Counted from the first letter of the stretch, positions 18,259-27,560 are shown. The stretch is DNA of 64,000 bases from JBAXTE01 sp963556065 (GCA_963556065.3 CAUVYH020000015.1:48243-112242), one strand, 5' to 3'. A program made the numbers and translations. The notes: generated by a model not told the origin, from the letters alone.

Positions 18259-18831
18259 ATGAAAAAATCAATACTCATTTTAGCGTTATACTTATTGAGT
18301 ATGACCGCTATCGCCCAAAATTTCGGCAGAAGATATCAGGATTTTGATGGGTATTATAACAATCTCGACATTGCCTATAATCATGCAGAAGAAGTTCTGG
18401 TTCTTGATTTGAGCAACCAAAACCTCACCCAATTATCCTATAAAATAGCTAATCTGAAAAATCTGGAAGTGTTGATTCTGGATGGGAATCAACTGTCGGA
18501 TATTTCCTATGCCATCGCTAATTTGCCCAATCTGAGGGTATTGAGCATCCGAAATAACAACCTGAATAACATTTCGTACTCCATTGCCAATCTCACGAAT
18601 CTGAGGGAATTAATCTTGGATGGAAATCAAATCACGGATATCTCTTACTCCATAGCCAACTTATCCAATCTAGAAAGGTTAAGCCTCCGAAACAACAAAT
18701 TAACTTCCATCTCATATTCCATCGCGAATCTTTCCAATTTGTCCATGCTGGATGTTAGGGGAAATCAAATATCCTCCACTCCGTATTTTGTAGGACAAAT
18801 GCCGTCGCTGCGACTGCTATATATAAACTGA
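18259..18831 (+). CDS. Secreted leucine-rich-repeat protein
   Basis: The 190-residue protein has a signal peptide (MKKSILILALYLLSMTAIAQ). About six leucine-rich repeats of 23 residues follow, each of the form NLxxLxLxxNxLxxISYSIANL. No enzymatic domain and no T9SS tail are present after the last repeat, which ends LRLLYIN. The repeats are unusually regular, with ISYSIANL or ISYAIANL repeated five times, pointing to recent internal duplication. Probably a periplasmic or surface protein-binding factor. Its neighbours are on other transcripts. Confidence 0.8.
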   Translation: MKKSILILALYLLSMTAIAQNFGRRYQDFDGYYNNLDIAYNHAEEVLVLDLSNQNLTQLSYKIANLKNLEVLILDGNQLSDISYAIANLPNLRVLSIRNNNLNNISYSIANLTNLRELILDGNQITDISYSIANLSNLERLSLRNNKLTSISYSIANLSNLSMLDVRGNQISSTPYFVGQMPSLRLLYIN

Positions 18832-18897
18832 CACTATCATTTATTCAAATTTTTCGTAGCTTTAGACTTTACGGACTTTATAGACTTTAAACTCCTT

Positions 18898-21093
18898 CTA
18901 TTTCAATAAGGTAACCGCCCCGATATATTCATGTAAAGTACCGACATCTTCCCTTATTCTAATTACATATTGATAAACGCCCATCAAGGCATCTCCGGGA
19001 GTTCCGCTATTATTTAGCGTACCATTCCATGCGCAGTGTGTTATATCATTTGAGCGGAATAGTTGTTTTCCCCAGCGATCGAAAATATACATTTCAAAAT
19101 CGTCGGGAGACCAGTTGGTGCCCACCGGACTAAACCAGTTATTGAGATTATCCAAAGATGACGGCGTAAAACAATTTGGAATGTAGCAAGTGTAATAATC
19201 CCGAATCTGAATTATCTTTACAATGGTATCGATACATCCATTGGTGTCCGAAACAATATGTGTAACCGGATAATACCCCAGATGATAATAATCGTGCGTA
19301 ACCTCGCTCCCGTAAACGACATAAGTAGTATCGCCGAAATCCCACGACCAATCGATTACGGTACCCGAAGAGTTATCGGTAAAAGCAGCGGTTACATATT
19401 GTTCGAGTAATACCAACCGGTTAGGCTGCACATTAAAGCCGGCCGTTGGCCCCGGAGTTTCGCCTACTGTAAGATTTGCCGAAACAATACAATTTCCGTC
19501 GCTCACCGTTACCTGATAGCTAGCCTGGACCAACCCCGTATCGAGCGGCAATTCGGCACCATTACTCCATCGGTAGGTATAGGTTCCAAGTCCTCCTGTA
19601 GCTTCTACGAATGCCGAACCATCGGCACGTCCGCAAATTTCGTTTTGCGTAATAGCTGTTAAGTACGGACCATTGTTGCTACTTACAATAATATCGTCAG
19701 ACCCCGAGCAATTATTTGCATCGGTAACCGTAACATAATAGGTGTTTTCCGTAGTAACGGACAATGTTTGTGTGCTCTGACCGGTGGACCATAAATAAGA
19801 ATTATAACCACTTCCCGCATCAATAAGTGCCGAGGCCTCGGGGCATATCAGCGGATTTCCAAAAATCACCGGGACGGGATTAAGATTTTCAATCACATAA
19901 ATGGAATCCGTTCCCCTACAAACAGCATCCATGGTAACCGTTACAGAATACATTCCGGGAATGGAAACCGAAGTTGTTTGAGCTGTAGTGCCGTCAGACC
20001 AGAAATAAGCGGCATAGTTGCCTCCCGCATTCAAGATTGCGGAGCTTCCTTCACAAAATGAGGAATCGCCCAAAATCTCCGGAGTAAGAAACGGGACATT
20101 GGATATTATGACGGAAGCCGAAGAGCTGCAATTGTTCGTATCGGTTACAATTACCGAGTATGTTCCGGCAGCTATATGGGTAACCGTAGGCATGTTCTGG
20201 CTCGGCGTTGTACTCCATAAATATTGGTATAACGAAGTATCACCTTGCGTTATCACCGATGCAGTACCATCGGATAAGTCGCAATGTTCCACCGTAGTAG
20301 TCGTGCTTATTGCAGGTAACGAAGCTACGGTAACCACCGATGTAAGAGTGTTGCTGTTGCTTGCACAAAAAGCATTATTTCCCTGAGAAGTAACGGTACA
20401 CATATAAACTGTAGTAGTTGTGGGAGAAACCGTTACCGAAGCGTTTGCGGTTTGTCCCGCAAGTGTTGCATCGTAAGGGCTGGACGACCATGCATAAGTG
20501 TTGCCGCCCGCAACCGACACGGTAGCCGAATTTCCCCTACAAATCAGTTGGTTCTGCGAAATTACCGGTGCTGTAGTCACTCCCGAGTTAGCGGCAATCA
20601 CATAATCGCAATTATCGCCATTGGTTCCGTCAATCATAAAATAATAAACTTGCCCGGGCACCAATCCTGTAGCTGTAATCTGTCCATTAGTGGGAGTTTG
20701 AGGGTTCCAACAATTAGAGACTGCGGTAAAATTATAGCAATCGTTAGTGCTGTATATTTGCATTTGAACTCCCTTGTTAAGAGCACAATTGCTTACCCAA
20801 ACACCAAAAACCGCAGAGGTAGCGCTTGCTATGAACTTAATCCATGAGTTATTCTGGATCGTCGCACAAAAAATAGCCCCCAAAGGAGTGTTTGTTTCGC
20901 TCGTATGATTGGAAGAGCTCACCCAGTTGGTATAGGAAGAGCTGGTGTTTCCGCAGTAGCCGTTTAAGTTGCAAATCGGAGTGGCATTTCCACAGATATC
21001 ATTTGCAGCAGGATTACTTCCACACGAAGGTTGTGCAAACAATGTTGCCGCATGAAATATCAAAACAAACAATAAATACTTAAATACTTTCAT
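18898..21093 (-). CDS. PKD-domain surface protein with CHU_C/type B T9SS sorting domain
   Basis: The 731-residue protein has a signal peptide (MKVFKYLLFVLIFHAATLFAQ). A Cys-containing N-terminal domain follows (CGNATPICNLNGYCGNTSSSYTNW). Then come several Ig-like/SprB-type repeats with YxWSTGxxTQTLxV and SGTYSVTVTDxNNCS patterns. A PKD domain is at about residues 550-640 (IDWSWDFGDTTYVVYG, VTHIVSDTNGC). The final 90 residues start YIPNCFTPSSLDNLNNW and contain FEMYIFDRWGKQLF and MGVYQYVIRI, the gliding-motility-associated C-terminal domain (type B sorting). It should be exported by T9SS and displayed on the cell surface as an adhesin-like protein. Confidence 0.88.
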   Translation of the reverse strand: MKVFKYLLFVLIFHAATLFAQPSCGSNPAANDICGNATPICNLNGYCGNTSSSYTNWVSSSNHTSETNTPLGAIFCATIQNNSWIKFIASATSAVFGVWVSNCALNKGVQMQIYSTNDCYNFTAVSNCWNPQTPTNGQITATGLVPGQVYYFMIDGTNGDNCDYVIAANSGVTTAPVISQNQLICRGNSATVSVAGGNTYAWSSSPYDATLAGQTANASVTVSPTTTTVYMCTVTSQGNNAFCASNSNTLTSVVTVASLPAISTTTTVEHCDLSDGTASVITQGDTSLYQYLWSTTPSQNMPTVTHIAAGTYSVIVTDTNNCSSSASVIISNVPFLTPEILGDSSFCEGSSAILNAGGNYAAYFWSDGTTAQTTSVSIPGMYSVTVTMDAVCRGTDSIYVIENLNPVPVIFGNPLICPEASALIDAGSGYNSYLWSTGQSTQTLSVTTENTYYVTVTDANNCSGSDDIIVSSNNGPYLTAITQNEICGRADGSAFVEATGGLGTYTYRWSNGAELPLDTGLVQASYQVTVSDGNCIVSANLTVGETPGPTAGFNVQPNRLVLLEQYVTAAFTDNSSGTVIDWSWDFGDTTYVVYGSEVTHDYYHLGYYPVTHIVSDTNGCIDTIVKIIQIRDYYTCYIPNCFTPSSLDNLNNWFSPVGTNWSPDDFEMYIFDRWGKQLFRSNDITHCAWNGTLNNSGTPGDALMGVYQYVIRIREDVGTLHEYIGAVTLLK

Positions 21094-21180
21094 TTTTCAA
21101 TTTGTTAGTATTGATAAATTCTTCAGTACTTTGCCCCAAATGCCTAAATGGACATTGAAAATCAACAAATTCAAAGAGCC

Positions 21181-22098
21181 TTATTTCCCGGGTAATGCCA
21201 ACTTGTATTTAATTTTTATTGTATTCACTGTTTCAAAAGGATAGGTTTTTGTGTTATCCACAGTTCCACCCCTACCTTCGGACATACCCCCTCCACCGGG
21301 CTGCGGCATTCCATTTCCGGGAGGCATGCCGCCACCTCCTTGGCGCATGTTTCCACCGGGCCTATTTCCACCCTCTCCTCCACCGGGAAGCCTATTCTCA
21401 TCGCCGGCAGCCGGCATGTCTTTCATCGCCATTTTTGGAGCCTCCATCGCATTGATATTTATCAAAACTACAAATTGCCCGGACGCATCGGCAGCAGATA
21501 ATTTGTCCTTGAAAAATGTTTTAAAGGGAACGATTCCTTCAAACGTCATGTTTTTATATGCATCCACTTTTATCGCAAAACGTATTCCGAAAGGGTTCTC
21601 CATCGAAATGCGCCCGTTTATTCCTTCTTTGAAACCATCCAGCTGCATTTCGTCCAAACCGAACATCGGATTCATTCCTGGAGCGGGATTTTTCGGCTTA
21701 TTGGAATCATTCGGTTCCGGTTTCATGTCCGGTTTGCCGTTTGGCGGAGGTCCTTGGTTCTTGTCGTGAGGCAACGGAAACTGTATGGAGACAAACTCTT
21801 TCCCTTTTCCTGTCGTATCAATCAGAATTTGCACACCGGCCTGAAGTATTTTTATCTGCGCTTCTTCTTCTGTGGCACGGATGCAAAAATAGAGATTTTC
21901 GAGATCGTTGCTGAGCGTGTACTGAATTTTAGTATCGGAATCGTAATGGTTTAGTGGAATCGTATATTCTGCGGGAATTCCATCCGTAACAATAGTTTTA
22001 TCCTGCCATTGGCTTATTTTTTCGGTAACCGAACAGGAGGTTGCAAGAATCAGCAGAAGTGCATTGAACAATGGTAAGTGTAAGCGATTTTTTTTCAT
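21181..22098 (-). CDS. Lipoprotein with Gly/Pro/Met-rich tail
   Basis: The 305-residue protein has a lipoprotein signal (LLLILATSCSVTEK, Cys about 23). The domain at about 30-120 (WQDKTIVTDGIPAEYTIPL, then YTLSNDLENLYFCIRATEE, QILIDTTGKG) resembles the CBM9/DOMON-like beta-sandwich used by surface proteins; this is only a fold-level impression. Residues about 110-145 and 235-285 are low-complexity, rich in Gly, Pro, Met, Asn and Arg, and probably disordered. Function unknown. Confidence 0.65.
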   Translation of the reverse strand: MKKNRLHLPLFNALLLILATSCSVTEKISQWQDKTIVTDGIPAEYTIPLNHYDSDTKIQYTLSNDLENLYFCIRATEEEAQIKILQAGVQILIDTTGKGKEFVSIQFPLPHDKNQGPPPNGKPDMKPEPNDSNKPKNPAPGMNPMFGLDEMQLDGFKEGINGRISMENPFGIRFAIKVDAYKNMTFEGIVPFKTFFKDKLSAADASGQFVVLININAMEAPKMAMKDMPAAGDENRLPGGGEGGNRPGGNMRQGGGGMPPGNGMPQPGGGGMSEGRGGTVDNTKTYPFETVNTIKIKYKLALPGK

Positions 22099-22883
22099 TT
22101 TTTTTGAGCCGTTAAAACTTTTATTGTTTATAAAGCACTTTTACTTTAAAAAACATCTGTGTTTCCAACTAAAAAAGCACAACCGTCTCAAGTAAAAAGC
22201 ATCTACAAAGTTAACCCGAAAAAAGCGATTTAATTATATTGAAAATCAACACTTTGTATTTAACTAGACAAACGTTCCAAACACATGGATGATTTGCCCG
22301 AAAGCATCGACAAAAAACAGAATACATCAACGGAAGTAATTCGAGATTTATTTAATTTTCTAAAGATTAGAAGTGTTGTCGGGTGGCCTACTTTGTTTTT
22401 ATGCTTTATTGATTTATGCTTGAGGCCGTTGCAAAACGCCAAAAAGATGAAGGAGAAGCGAATGCAATGCTTTTTCTTCATTTTGGCAATAGTAATTTGT
22501 GGCCTTTCGAAGCTCGCCCACTCTTAAGGCTTACCCACAGCTTGTGCGTTTTTTAGAAGTTTTAGAACTACGATAATTCATTTTTTAATGTTGATTTTTC
22601 AAATAACTTACACGTTGTCAACAACTTAAAAGCATAAAACACAAAAAAAGCACACTATGGCACACTACGGGTAGAAGTAGTTGGTTATTTCGAGTCATGG
22701 CGAAGAATATCAAGATGTTATAGACGGGCTCTTTATTTCGTTCCTCAAATTGTCTGCCAGTTGGCAAACATTAACAATATTGGGATAATTACTCTTCATG
22801 CTCCACTCAACTTTTATTAACTTCGTGGTTTTAAGTCTTTTTTATTTCTTAATTTCGTTTTACTATAAAACACGTTGAGAAAT
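22099..22883. other. Long intergenic region with partial dispersed repeats
   Basis: No gene is supported over about 785 bp. It contains a terminal-repeat-like piece GAGGCCGTTGCAAAACG at 22422-22438, matching the end of the MITE-like element at 33316-33455. It also has R1-like fragments (GGAGAAGCGAATGC near 22451; TTTTAGAAGTTTTAGAACTACG near 22543-22572) and a half copy of the TTTCGAGTCATGGCGAAGAAT type of repeat near 22690. The 3' end should carry the sigma factor promoter, which I could not place. Confidence 0.45.
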
Positions 22884-23435
22884 ATGAATGGCATTGAAGA
22901 GACAAAGTTCCCGCAGACGATACAAGAATTGGAAACGTTTATCGACTGCTATCAGAATAAGCTGGTGCATCATGCGTTTTTCAAGCTCGGAGAAAAAGAG
23001 GAGGCAGAAGATGTAGTGCAGGAAGTAATCATTAAGATGTATCGGGATCGGGAAAAGCACAAGGAAATCGAAAGTCCTGCGAGCTTTGTTTTCAGAGCGG
23101 TCTCCAATGCCTGTATCGACAAGCTTAGAGCTCGAAAAAACAATGAATCGAATGCTAAGAAATATTTCAAAATTCACGTGGATAGGCACTCGGACGACTG
23201 TAGCGCAAGCCTGATTGAAAAAGAAGAATTTAAAAGGGTAAATGCAATACTGTCGCAAATTCCTTCAGAACAGGCCGAAGTCATTCATCAGCGGGTAATT
23301 GATGAGTTGAGCTTTGTAGAAATAGCTAAAAACTTGGAGGTGTCCCCAACAACTGTAAAATCGCGATTCAAATATGGTATCAACAAATTAAAATCAATCT
23401 GTCAAAACGTTAAGGAGGTGCATTATGAACTGTAA
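22884..23435 (+). CDS. ECF-type RNA polymerase sigma factor
   Basis: The protein of about 183 residues has sigma-70 region 2 (LVHHAFFKLGEKEEAEDVVQEVIIKMY, then SFVFRAVSNACIDKLRARK). It also has region 4 with a helix-turn-helix (VIHQRVIDELSFVEIAKNLEVSPTTVKSRFKYG). It recruits RNA polymerase to stress- or surface-related promoters. ATG 22884 (MNGIEETK) is chosen over an upstream TTG at 22875. Its end overlaps the anti-sigma gene by 11 bp, the usual coupling for an ECF/anti-sigma pair. Confidence 0.88.
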   Translation: MNGIEETKFPQTIQELETFIDCYQNKLVHHAFFKLGEKEEAEDVVQEVIIKMYRDREKHKEIESPASFVFRAVSNACIDKLRARKNNESNAKKYFKIHVDRHSDDCSASLIEKEEFKRVNAILSQIPSEQAEVIHQRVIDELSFVEIAKNLEVSPTTVKSRFKYGINKLKSICQNVKEVHYEL

Positions 23436-24757
23436 CATATTTAAGGATAATCTGTTAAGTCTATTCGACGAGGATTTTCCGGATGAAAAAAAGAAGGAAC
23501 TGCTGGAACACATCGAAAATTGCGACGATTGCAAACATGAATATGAAGAACTGAACGGGCTGATCGCAAAAATACACCCCGGTGTTCATGTAGATGCAAG
23601 CAAAGAGTTAAAAGCCAGAATTATGGACCAATTTAAAATGGAAATACCTATGAAAACAAAAGAGGTACCGAACCCCATTAAATTTAGATTGCCGAAATGG
23701 ACTAAATATGCCGCAGTTGCTGCAATTATAGTTACGGCATTGATTATTTCGCCATTTGTAAAATGGAGCTCCGTAAATTCGTCAGGAGAAGTAAGTGCTG
23801 CAAACAACATCTTTGACCGGTCGATTGCCGCCATGATGAGCCTGAAATCGGTGTATTACAATTTGGATATCAGAACCCTCGAGCAAGATAACTTTGAGCT
23901 GATTCTCCCGGAGGGTGAATTCGTTAAGAATGAAATTTGGAAGAGTTTTGCAACGCCGGAGAAATGGAAGATTGCCAAGTCGGGAAGAGAAGTCTTGATG
24001 GATGGTGAAAGCCTATATTTATATGTTAAGGATAACATGGCAATTAAATCGGGCAAAGGAACCGGCTTTGTCGAATGGCTAAAGATATTTCTCGATCCGA
24101 CATTAATCATGGAAACGGAAAAAAGTTTTGCTCAAAACGATAAAGCTCAATATACCATCGAAGAAAAGGACAATAAGACCGTTTTGACGATTAAAGCCCA
24201 AGCTTTAGGCAATTTTAAAAACGATTACATGTTAAATAAAACGATTACCGGATCGAATAACACCAGAATCTATACCTTCAATAAAACCACCAACTTATTG
24301 GAATCCATGCAGATATATATTCACAAAAACAATCAGGATATTTTGGTTGTAGATTCCAAAGAAATTAAATATAACCTGGAGATTCCGGATGAAATATTTA
24401 CGATTAAATTGCCGGAAAGCATGAGATGGACCGATGCCAAATTAGCTGAGTACTCAAATTCGAAAGAATTAAAAAATATCACCGGCGAACAAGTTGCGAA
24501 AATGTTCTTTGAAGGTTGTGAAAATCAGGATTGGGAAAAAGTGAAGAAGTTTTATCATCCCATTAGCGATGCCGTAAAAGAAGTTTATGGTGGGGTGAAA
24601 ATCATAAGAATAGGAAAAGCGTTTAAATCAGGGTCGTATCCCGGTGTCTTTTGTCCCGTACGAAGTAAAACTGAAATCGGGAGAAATTAAAAAATTCAAT
24701 ATGGCAGTCCGGAACGATAACAAAGAGAAGGTCTGGCAAGTGGATGGCGGAATATAA
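23425..24757 (+). CDS. Membrane-bound zinc-finger anti-sigma factor with LolA-like domain (frameshifted 3' end)
   Basis: The N-terminus has the anti-sigma zinc-finger (zf-HC2) pattern with H-x-x-x-C-x-x-C in HIENCDDCKHEYEELNGL. One membrane helix follows (YAAVAAIIVTALIISPFV, about 93-110). The periplasmic part (about 130-345: SLKSVYYNLDIRTLEQDNF ... EIKYNLEIPDEIFTIKLPESM) is LolA/LolB-like in pattern. A last domain (GEQVAKMFFEGCENQDWEKVKKFYHP) suggests an NTF2-like fold. As written the frame stops at 24690, but removing one T from the T4 run at 24649-24652 restores GVFVPYEVKLKSGEIKKF and continues to a TAA at 24757, right before a strong terminator. The gene is probably intact in the cell. 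Confidence 0.8.
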
Positions 24758-24785
24758 ACCATTGTTTTGTTTATATGTTTTGTGC

Positions 24786-24814
24786 AAAATGGCTGATTCT
24801 TCAGCCATTTTTTT
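24786..24814 (+). terminator. Rho-independent terminator after the sigma/anti-sigma operon
   Basis: AAAATGGCTGA (24786-24796), loop TTCT, then TCAGCCATTTT and more T to 24814: an 11-bp perfect stem with a T tract. It lies 29 bp after the frameshift-corrected stop of the anti-sigma gene. Confidence 0.8.
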
Positions 24815-24976
24815 GCTTTTTGTTCGATTAATGACAACGGTTCTCAGTACGTTGGTAGTTCTTCTTAATCTTTTTAATTGTCAATGGTTTGCATTCAGAT
24901 CCTTAGAGTGGTTCTGCTAGATAATCAATGAGTTATAATTATATATCCCGAGGAATTAATTTTATTTTACATTCAT

Positions 24977-25111
24977 CAATACTTCGGTAATATTTTGTAA
25001 TACATTAATTATCAGTGCTTTGTCATTCCGAACCATGGTGAGGAATCTCACTGATAATCAATTGATTGCAATTTTTCAAATACATGAAATGAAAAATTTA
25101 CCAAAGTAATG
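24977..25111. mobile_element. MITE-like element M1, copy 1
   Basis: This 135-bp element has terminal inverted repeats CAATACTTCGGTAA / CATTACTTTGGTAA and no coding capacity. It is flanked by a perfect 6-bp direct repeat ATTCAT (24971-24976 and 25112-25117). The inside has an inverted repeat ATTATCAGTG ... CACTGATAAT. A second copy with its own target duplication is at 38552-38702. The responsible transposase is not in the window. Confidence 0.75.
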
Positions 25112-25185
25112 ATTCATATAAAATCAACCCATAAATGTAGAATTTTGTGATGCGGTAAGGATCAAACAGTGTTGGCGAACAATGC

Positions 25186-25269
25186 TTTTGTCATTCTGAA
25201 CGCAGTGAAGAATCTATTCGTATGTTTTACAATCAAATAGATTTCTCACGTTTGTTCGAAATGACAAAA
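25186..25269. repeat. Palindromic intergenic repeat (TTTTGTCATTCTGAAC type)
   Basis: TTTTGTCATTCTGAACG at the left pairs with GTTCGAAATGACAAAA at the right, and AGAATCTATT with AATAGATTTCT inside, so the 84-bp unit can fold into a long hairpin. This belongs to a common class of dispersed palindromes in Bacteroidota. Confidence 0.6.
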
Positions 25270-25309
25270 ATACTTTTAATTAAAAGTGGAGAATCATTTA
25301 ATAATTTGA

Positions 25310-25317
25310 TAACTTTG
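25310..25317 (+). promoter_or_regulatory. -7 element (TAACTTTG) upstream of the small secreted protein
   Basis: Exact match to TAnnTTTG, followed by CA as in other promoters here, 37 bp before ATG 25354. No convincing -33 element. Confidence 0.4.
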
Positions 25318-25353
25318 CATAAGCGATTCGTGTTTTTCAAAAATCAATGAAAT

Positions 25354-25713
25354 ATGAAACAAATTCTTATCCTTTTAACCTTGATTATGCCTGTTTTCTT
25401 ATCTGCACAGCAGACAAATAGAGCTAAAACAGCCGATACCTCCAATATGGCATCGTTTACGGCCAAATTTGAAATGGCTAAAATGGCAACAAAAGATGGT
25501 TTTATGATGGAGGGCTACGTTGTAAATATCGGTTACGATCGGGCTAAAGAACTGGAAGGTAAAACCATAAAAGTTACGGGGCGGTACACCATCGTTAAGG
25601 GATTGAAAAATGAGCCGAAAGAGCAAGACAAGGACGGAAATGAAATTTATATACAAGGCAGGCTCAACGACACCAAACGCATCAATTCACCCACCATTGA
25701 AGTCTTGGACTAA
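25354..25713 (+). CDS. Small secreted protein of unknown function
   Basis: The 119-residue protein has a signal peptide (MKQILILLTLIMPVFLSAQQ) and one compact domain of about 80 residues (FEMAKMATKDGFMMEGYVVNIGYDRAKELEGKTIKVTGRY ... NSPTIEVLD). The beta-strand pattern around GKTIKVTGRYTIVKG suggests a small OB-fold-like barrel, but no family is recognised. It has its own promoter and no same-strand partner upstream. Confidence 0.65.
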   Translation: MKQILILLTLIMPVFLSAQQTNRAKTADTSNMASFTAKFEMAKMATKDGFMMEGYVVNIGYDRAKELEGKTIKVTGRYTIVKGLKNEPKEQDKDGNEIYIQGRLNDTKRINSPTIEVLD

Positions 25714-25977
25714 ACCAAAAGAGTCTTTGTGTCACTTTGTGCTCACTTCGGCATCGCTCAGTGTGAATCTTCGTGTTACTTTGTGTAGCAGCTTAATCTT
25801 TAGAATTATAATGGAGCATAGATCCCAGTTGTTATTTTAAACTGATTCAGCATAGGAACATGAGATAAATTTTCCTTCAATCAAAATCATTCGCTCAACC
25901 AAAAGAGTCTTTGTGTAACTTTGTGCTCACTTCGGCATCGCTCAGTGTGAATCTTTGTGTCACTTTGCGTAACAGCT
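25713..25977. repeat. Two direct copies of an 81-bp intergenic repeat
   Basis: Copies at 25713-25793 and 25897-25977 share AACCAAAAGAGTCTTTGTGT, GCTCACTTCGGCATCGCTC and AGTGTGAATCTT, with about six differences. They contain no gene. The gap between them has no recognisable feature. The second copy abuts the ferredoxin gene. Confidence 0.65.
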
Positions 25978-25998
25978 AAAATACTAAAAACAACAGCA

Positions 25999-26619
25999 AT
26001 GAAACCGTCCCGCAGACTTCAACAATTCATTCTCGATACGCAGACCCTGCCCATGAAAGATGCGCCGGTTTATTTAAAAGTGCTGGCGTTTGCCTATAAG
26101 CTGTTGGGGCGAAAACTCGTTGCCAAATTATTGGTCGCTTCAAACCGTTGCGATGGCTGTAAAATTTGCGTTGAACAATGTCCAAACCACGCCATGAAAC
26201 TGTGGTTTAAAAACCCGCGCCGAAACAAACGCTGCAAAGGCTGCCTGCTATGCGTGTATTACTGTCCCAAGCGGGCTTTTGAGATGCCGATCGGTCGGTT
26301 GCTCGGAGCCTTTTTGTTGATTTTCCTGCCTTTCGACAAATGGATGCTCCCGTGGTTTCCCGATGGATTCGTCACGGTCATGCCGTATGCCGTCAAGGAG
26401 GTATTCCTGTTTTTGCTGTGGTGCATCGGCTACGCCGCATCGGTATATGTGCTGGGGAAAATCGGGTTTTTGCTCAACACGTTCCCGTTGGTGAAAAAAA
26501 TCGGGGCAATACCGGCCATCAAACGAATGCGCAATAAAATCCATCCGGCCTTGGTGTTCCCGATTTATGACCCCGCCTATTCGCCCTTTTCTGAGCATAA
26601 TTCGCCGTCGCAACATTAA
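25999..26619 (+). CDS. 4Fe-4S dicluster ferredoxin-type membrane protein
   Basis: ATG 25999 (MKPSRRLQQF) is chosen; the longer frame runs into a dispersed repeat. Two 4Fe-4S motifs lie near residues 50-95: CDGCKICVEQCPNHAM and CKGCLLCVYYCPKRAF. They are followed by hydrophobic helices (LLGAFLLIFLPFDKW and VFLFLLWCIGYAASVYVLG). The layout resembles EFR1-type ferredoxin proteins but without the flavodoxin part. It probably passes electrons at the inner membrane; partners are unknown. Local GC is higher than in the neighbours (for example 26150-26480), which may reflect a separate origin. Confidence 0.8.
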   Translation: MKPSRRLQQFILDTQTLPMKDAPVYLKVLAFAYKLLGRKLVAKLLVASNRCDGCKICVEQCPNHAMKLWFKNPRRNKRCKGCLLCVYYCPKRAFEMPIGRLLGAFLLIFLPFDKWMLPWFPDGFVTVMPYAVKEVFLFLLWCIGYAASVYVLGKIGFLLNTFPLVKKIGAIPAIKRMRNKIHPALVFPIYDPAYSPFSEHNSPSQH

Positions 26620-26693
26620 TCCTTCTTCGGTATAATCTTTAATCGGTAAAACAATCGATAGCAAAAGGGGGCAGTGAATAGGTATGAACTAAG

Positions 26694-27135
26694 CAAAACA
26701 CTGTGTAGCTCTAAAACTTCTAAAAATACTCAACTGCGGGAAAGCCTTGGAGGAGCGGGCGAGTTCCGAAAAACAACAAATTGCTAGTTTGAGGCAATTA
26801 TTAAGATGAAAACAATTTGGCGGTTTTTCGTGAATCCTCGAAAAAAAATGATCCGCCAATTGACGGACTGTTTTTTCGGGACCTTGACAAGCAAACGATT
26901 TCAGAAACAAATAGCAATGCAGCAAGGGCGTTTACGTTTGTCTCGCTGAAAGCGAGGCACTACCTTGCCAAGCATTGCTTTTGTTTTTAAAATCAAGAAG
27001 AAGCTTCGCATTAGCTCCTCCTAGCCTTTTTGGATACTTTTGTGGCAATGACAAAAGTATCATTGAGGGGTAAACATTTTGAAGGCCAAAACACTACGTA
27101 GCCCTGAAACTTCTAAATCCTCTAAAATAGCGCGA
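26694..27135. repeat. Dispersed repeat R1, copy B (inverse of copy A, with an extra 100 bp)
   Basis: The reverse complement matches copy A through CTGCGGG ... GGAGGAGCGGGCGAG, GCAATGCAGCAAGGGCGTTT, CTCGCTGAAAGCGAG and CCTTTTTGGATACTTTTGTG. About 100 bases (roughly 26772-26880) are absent from copy A. Ends again carry the CTACGTAG/TAGAGCTACG motif. No gene. Confidence 0.65.
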
Positions 27136-27157
27136 AAATTGTATTGTGCCAAGTAAC

Positions 27158-27179
27158 AATCCCGATAACTATCGGGATT
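27158..27179. terminator. Short perfect hairpin, possible bidirectional terminator
   Basis: AATCCCGATA and TATCGGGATT form a 10-bp stem followed by TTT on the + strand. It could be a terminator or merely the common CCCGATANNTATCGGG-type palindrome; nearby genes do not decide it. Confidence 0.35.
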
Positions 27180-27340
27180 TTGGGCACCGGATTTTATCCC
27201 GCAAGGCTGGAGATCAATCAAAGAATATCATTGAAAAGCAAAAGATTTAGACGGAAAAAACGGGGCGAGGCAAAACCATTTTTACGCCCAAATCACTTTC
27301 AGAACCAAAAGTGAATAATTATAAAAATATATTTTACTTT

Positions 27341-27560
27341 TTAACACAAATCAATTATTTTATTTAATAGGTTTGCAACATCAACTGCCTTTCGTTCTTT
27401 TACACCATACATTATCCCAAAATTTCGCCTTGATTTCACTTCAATAACTCTGCTACCACACCCTTGCTGCCCATTCGGGATTATGATTAAATCACCTAAC
27501 AAAAGATTTTCAATGGATATGGAAATAGTAAAAACGAGGTGAAGTTGGGGGATAACTAGT
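27341..27560 (-). pseudogene. Unidentified C-terminal gene fragment
   Basis: The reverse strand is open for about 75 codons and reads like protein: SIENLLLGDLIIIPNG, then SRVIEVKSRRNFGIMYGVKE, RKAVDVANLLNKIIDLC and a stop. There is no start codon, and a stop lies just upstream, so it looks like the tail of a lost gene. The rest of the 26620-27635 gap holds repeat R1 copy B and no gene. Confidence 0.3.

Noticed and set aside
21251..21769. 172-codon + strand frame rich in Pro and Phe
   Set aside because: It is the antisense shadow of the Gly/Pro/Met-rich lipoprotein; composition follows directly from the low-complexity coding strand.
22285..22527. 80-codon + strand frame in the gap before the sigma factor
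   Set aside because: It runs through dispersed repeat fragments and has no protein-like pattern.
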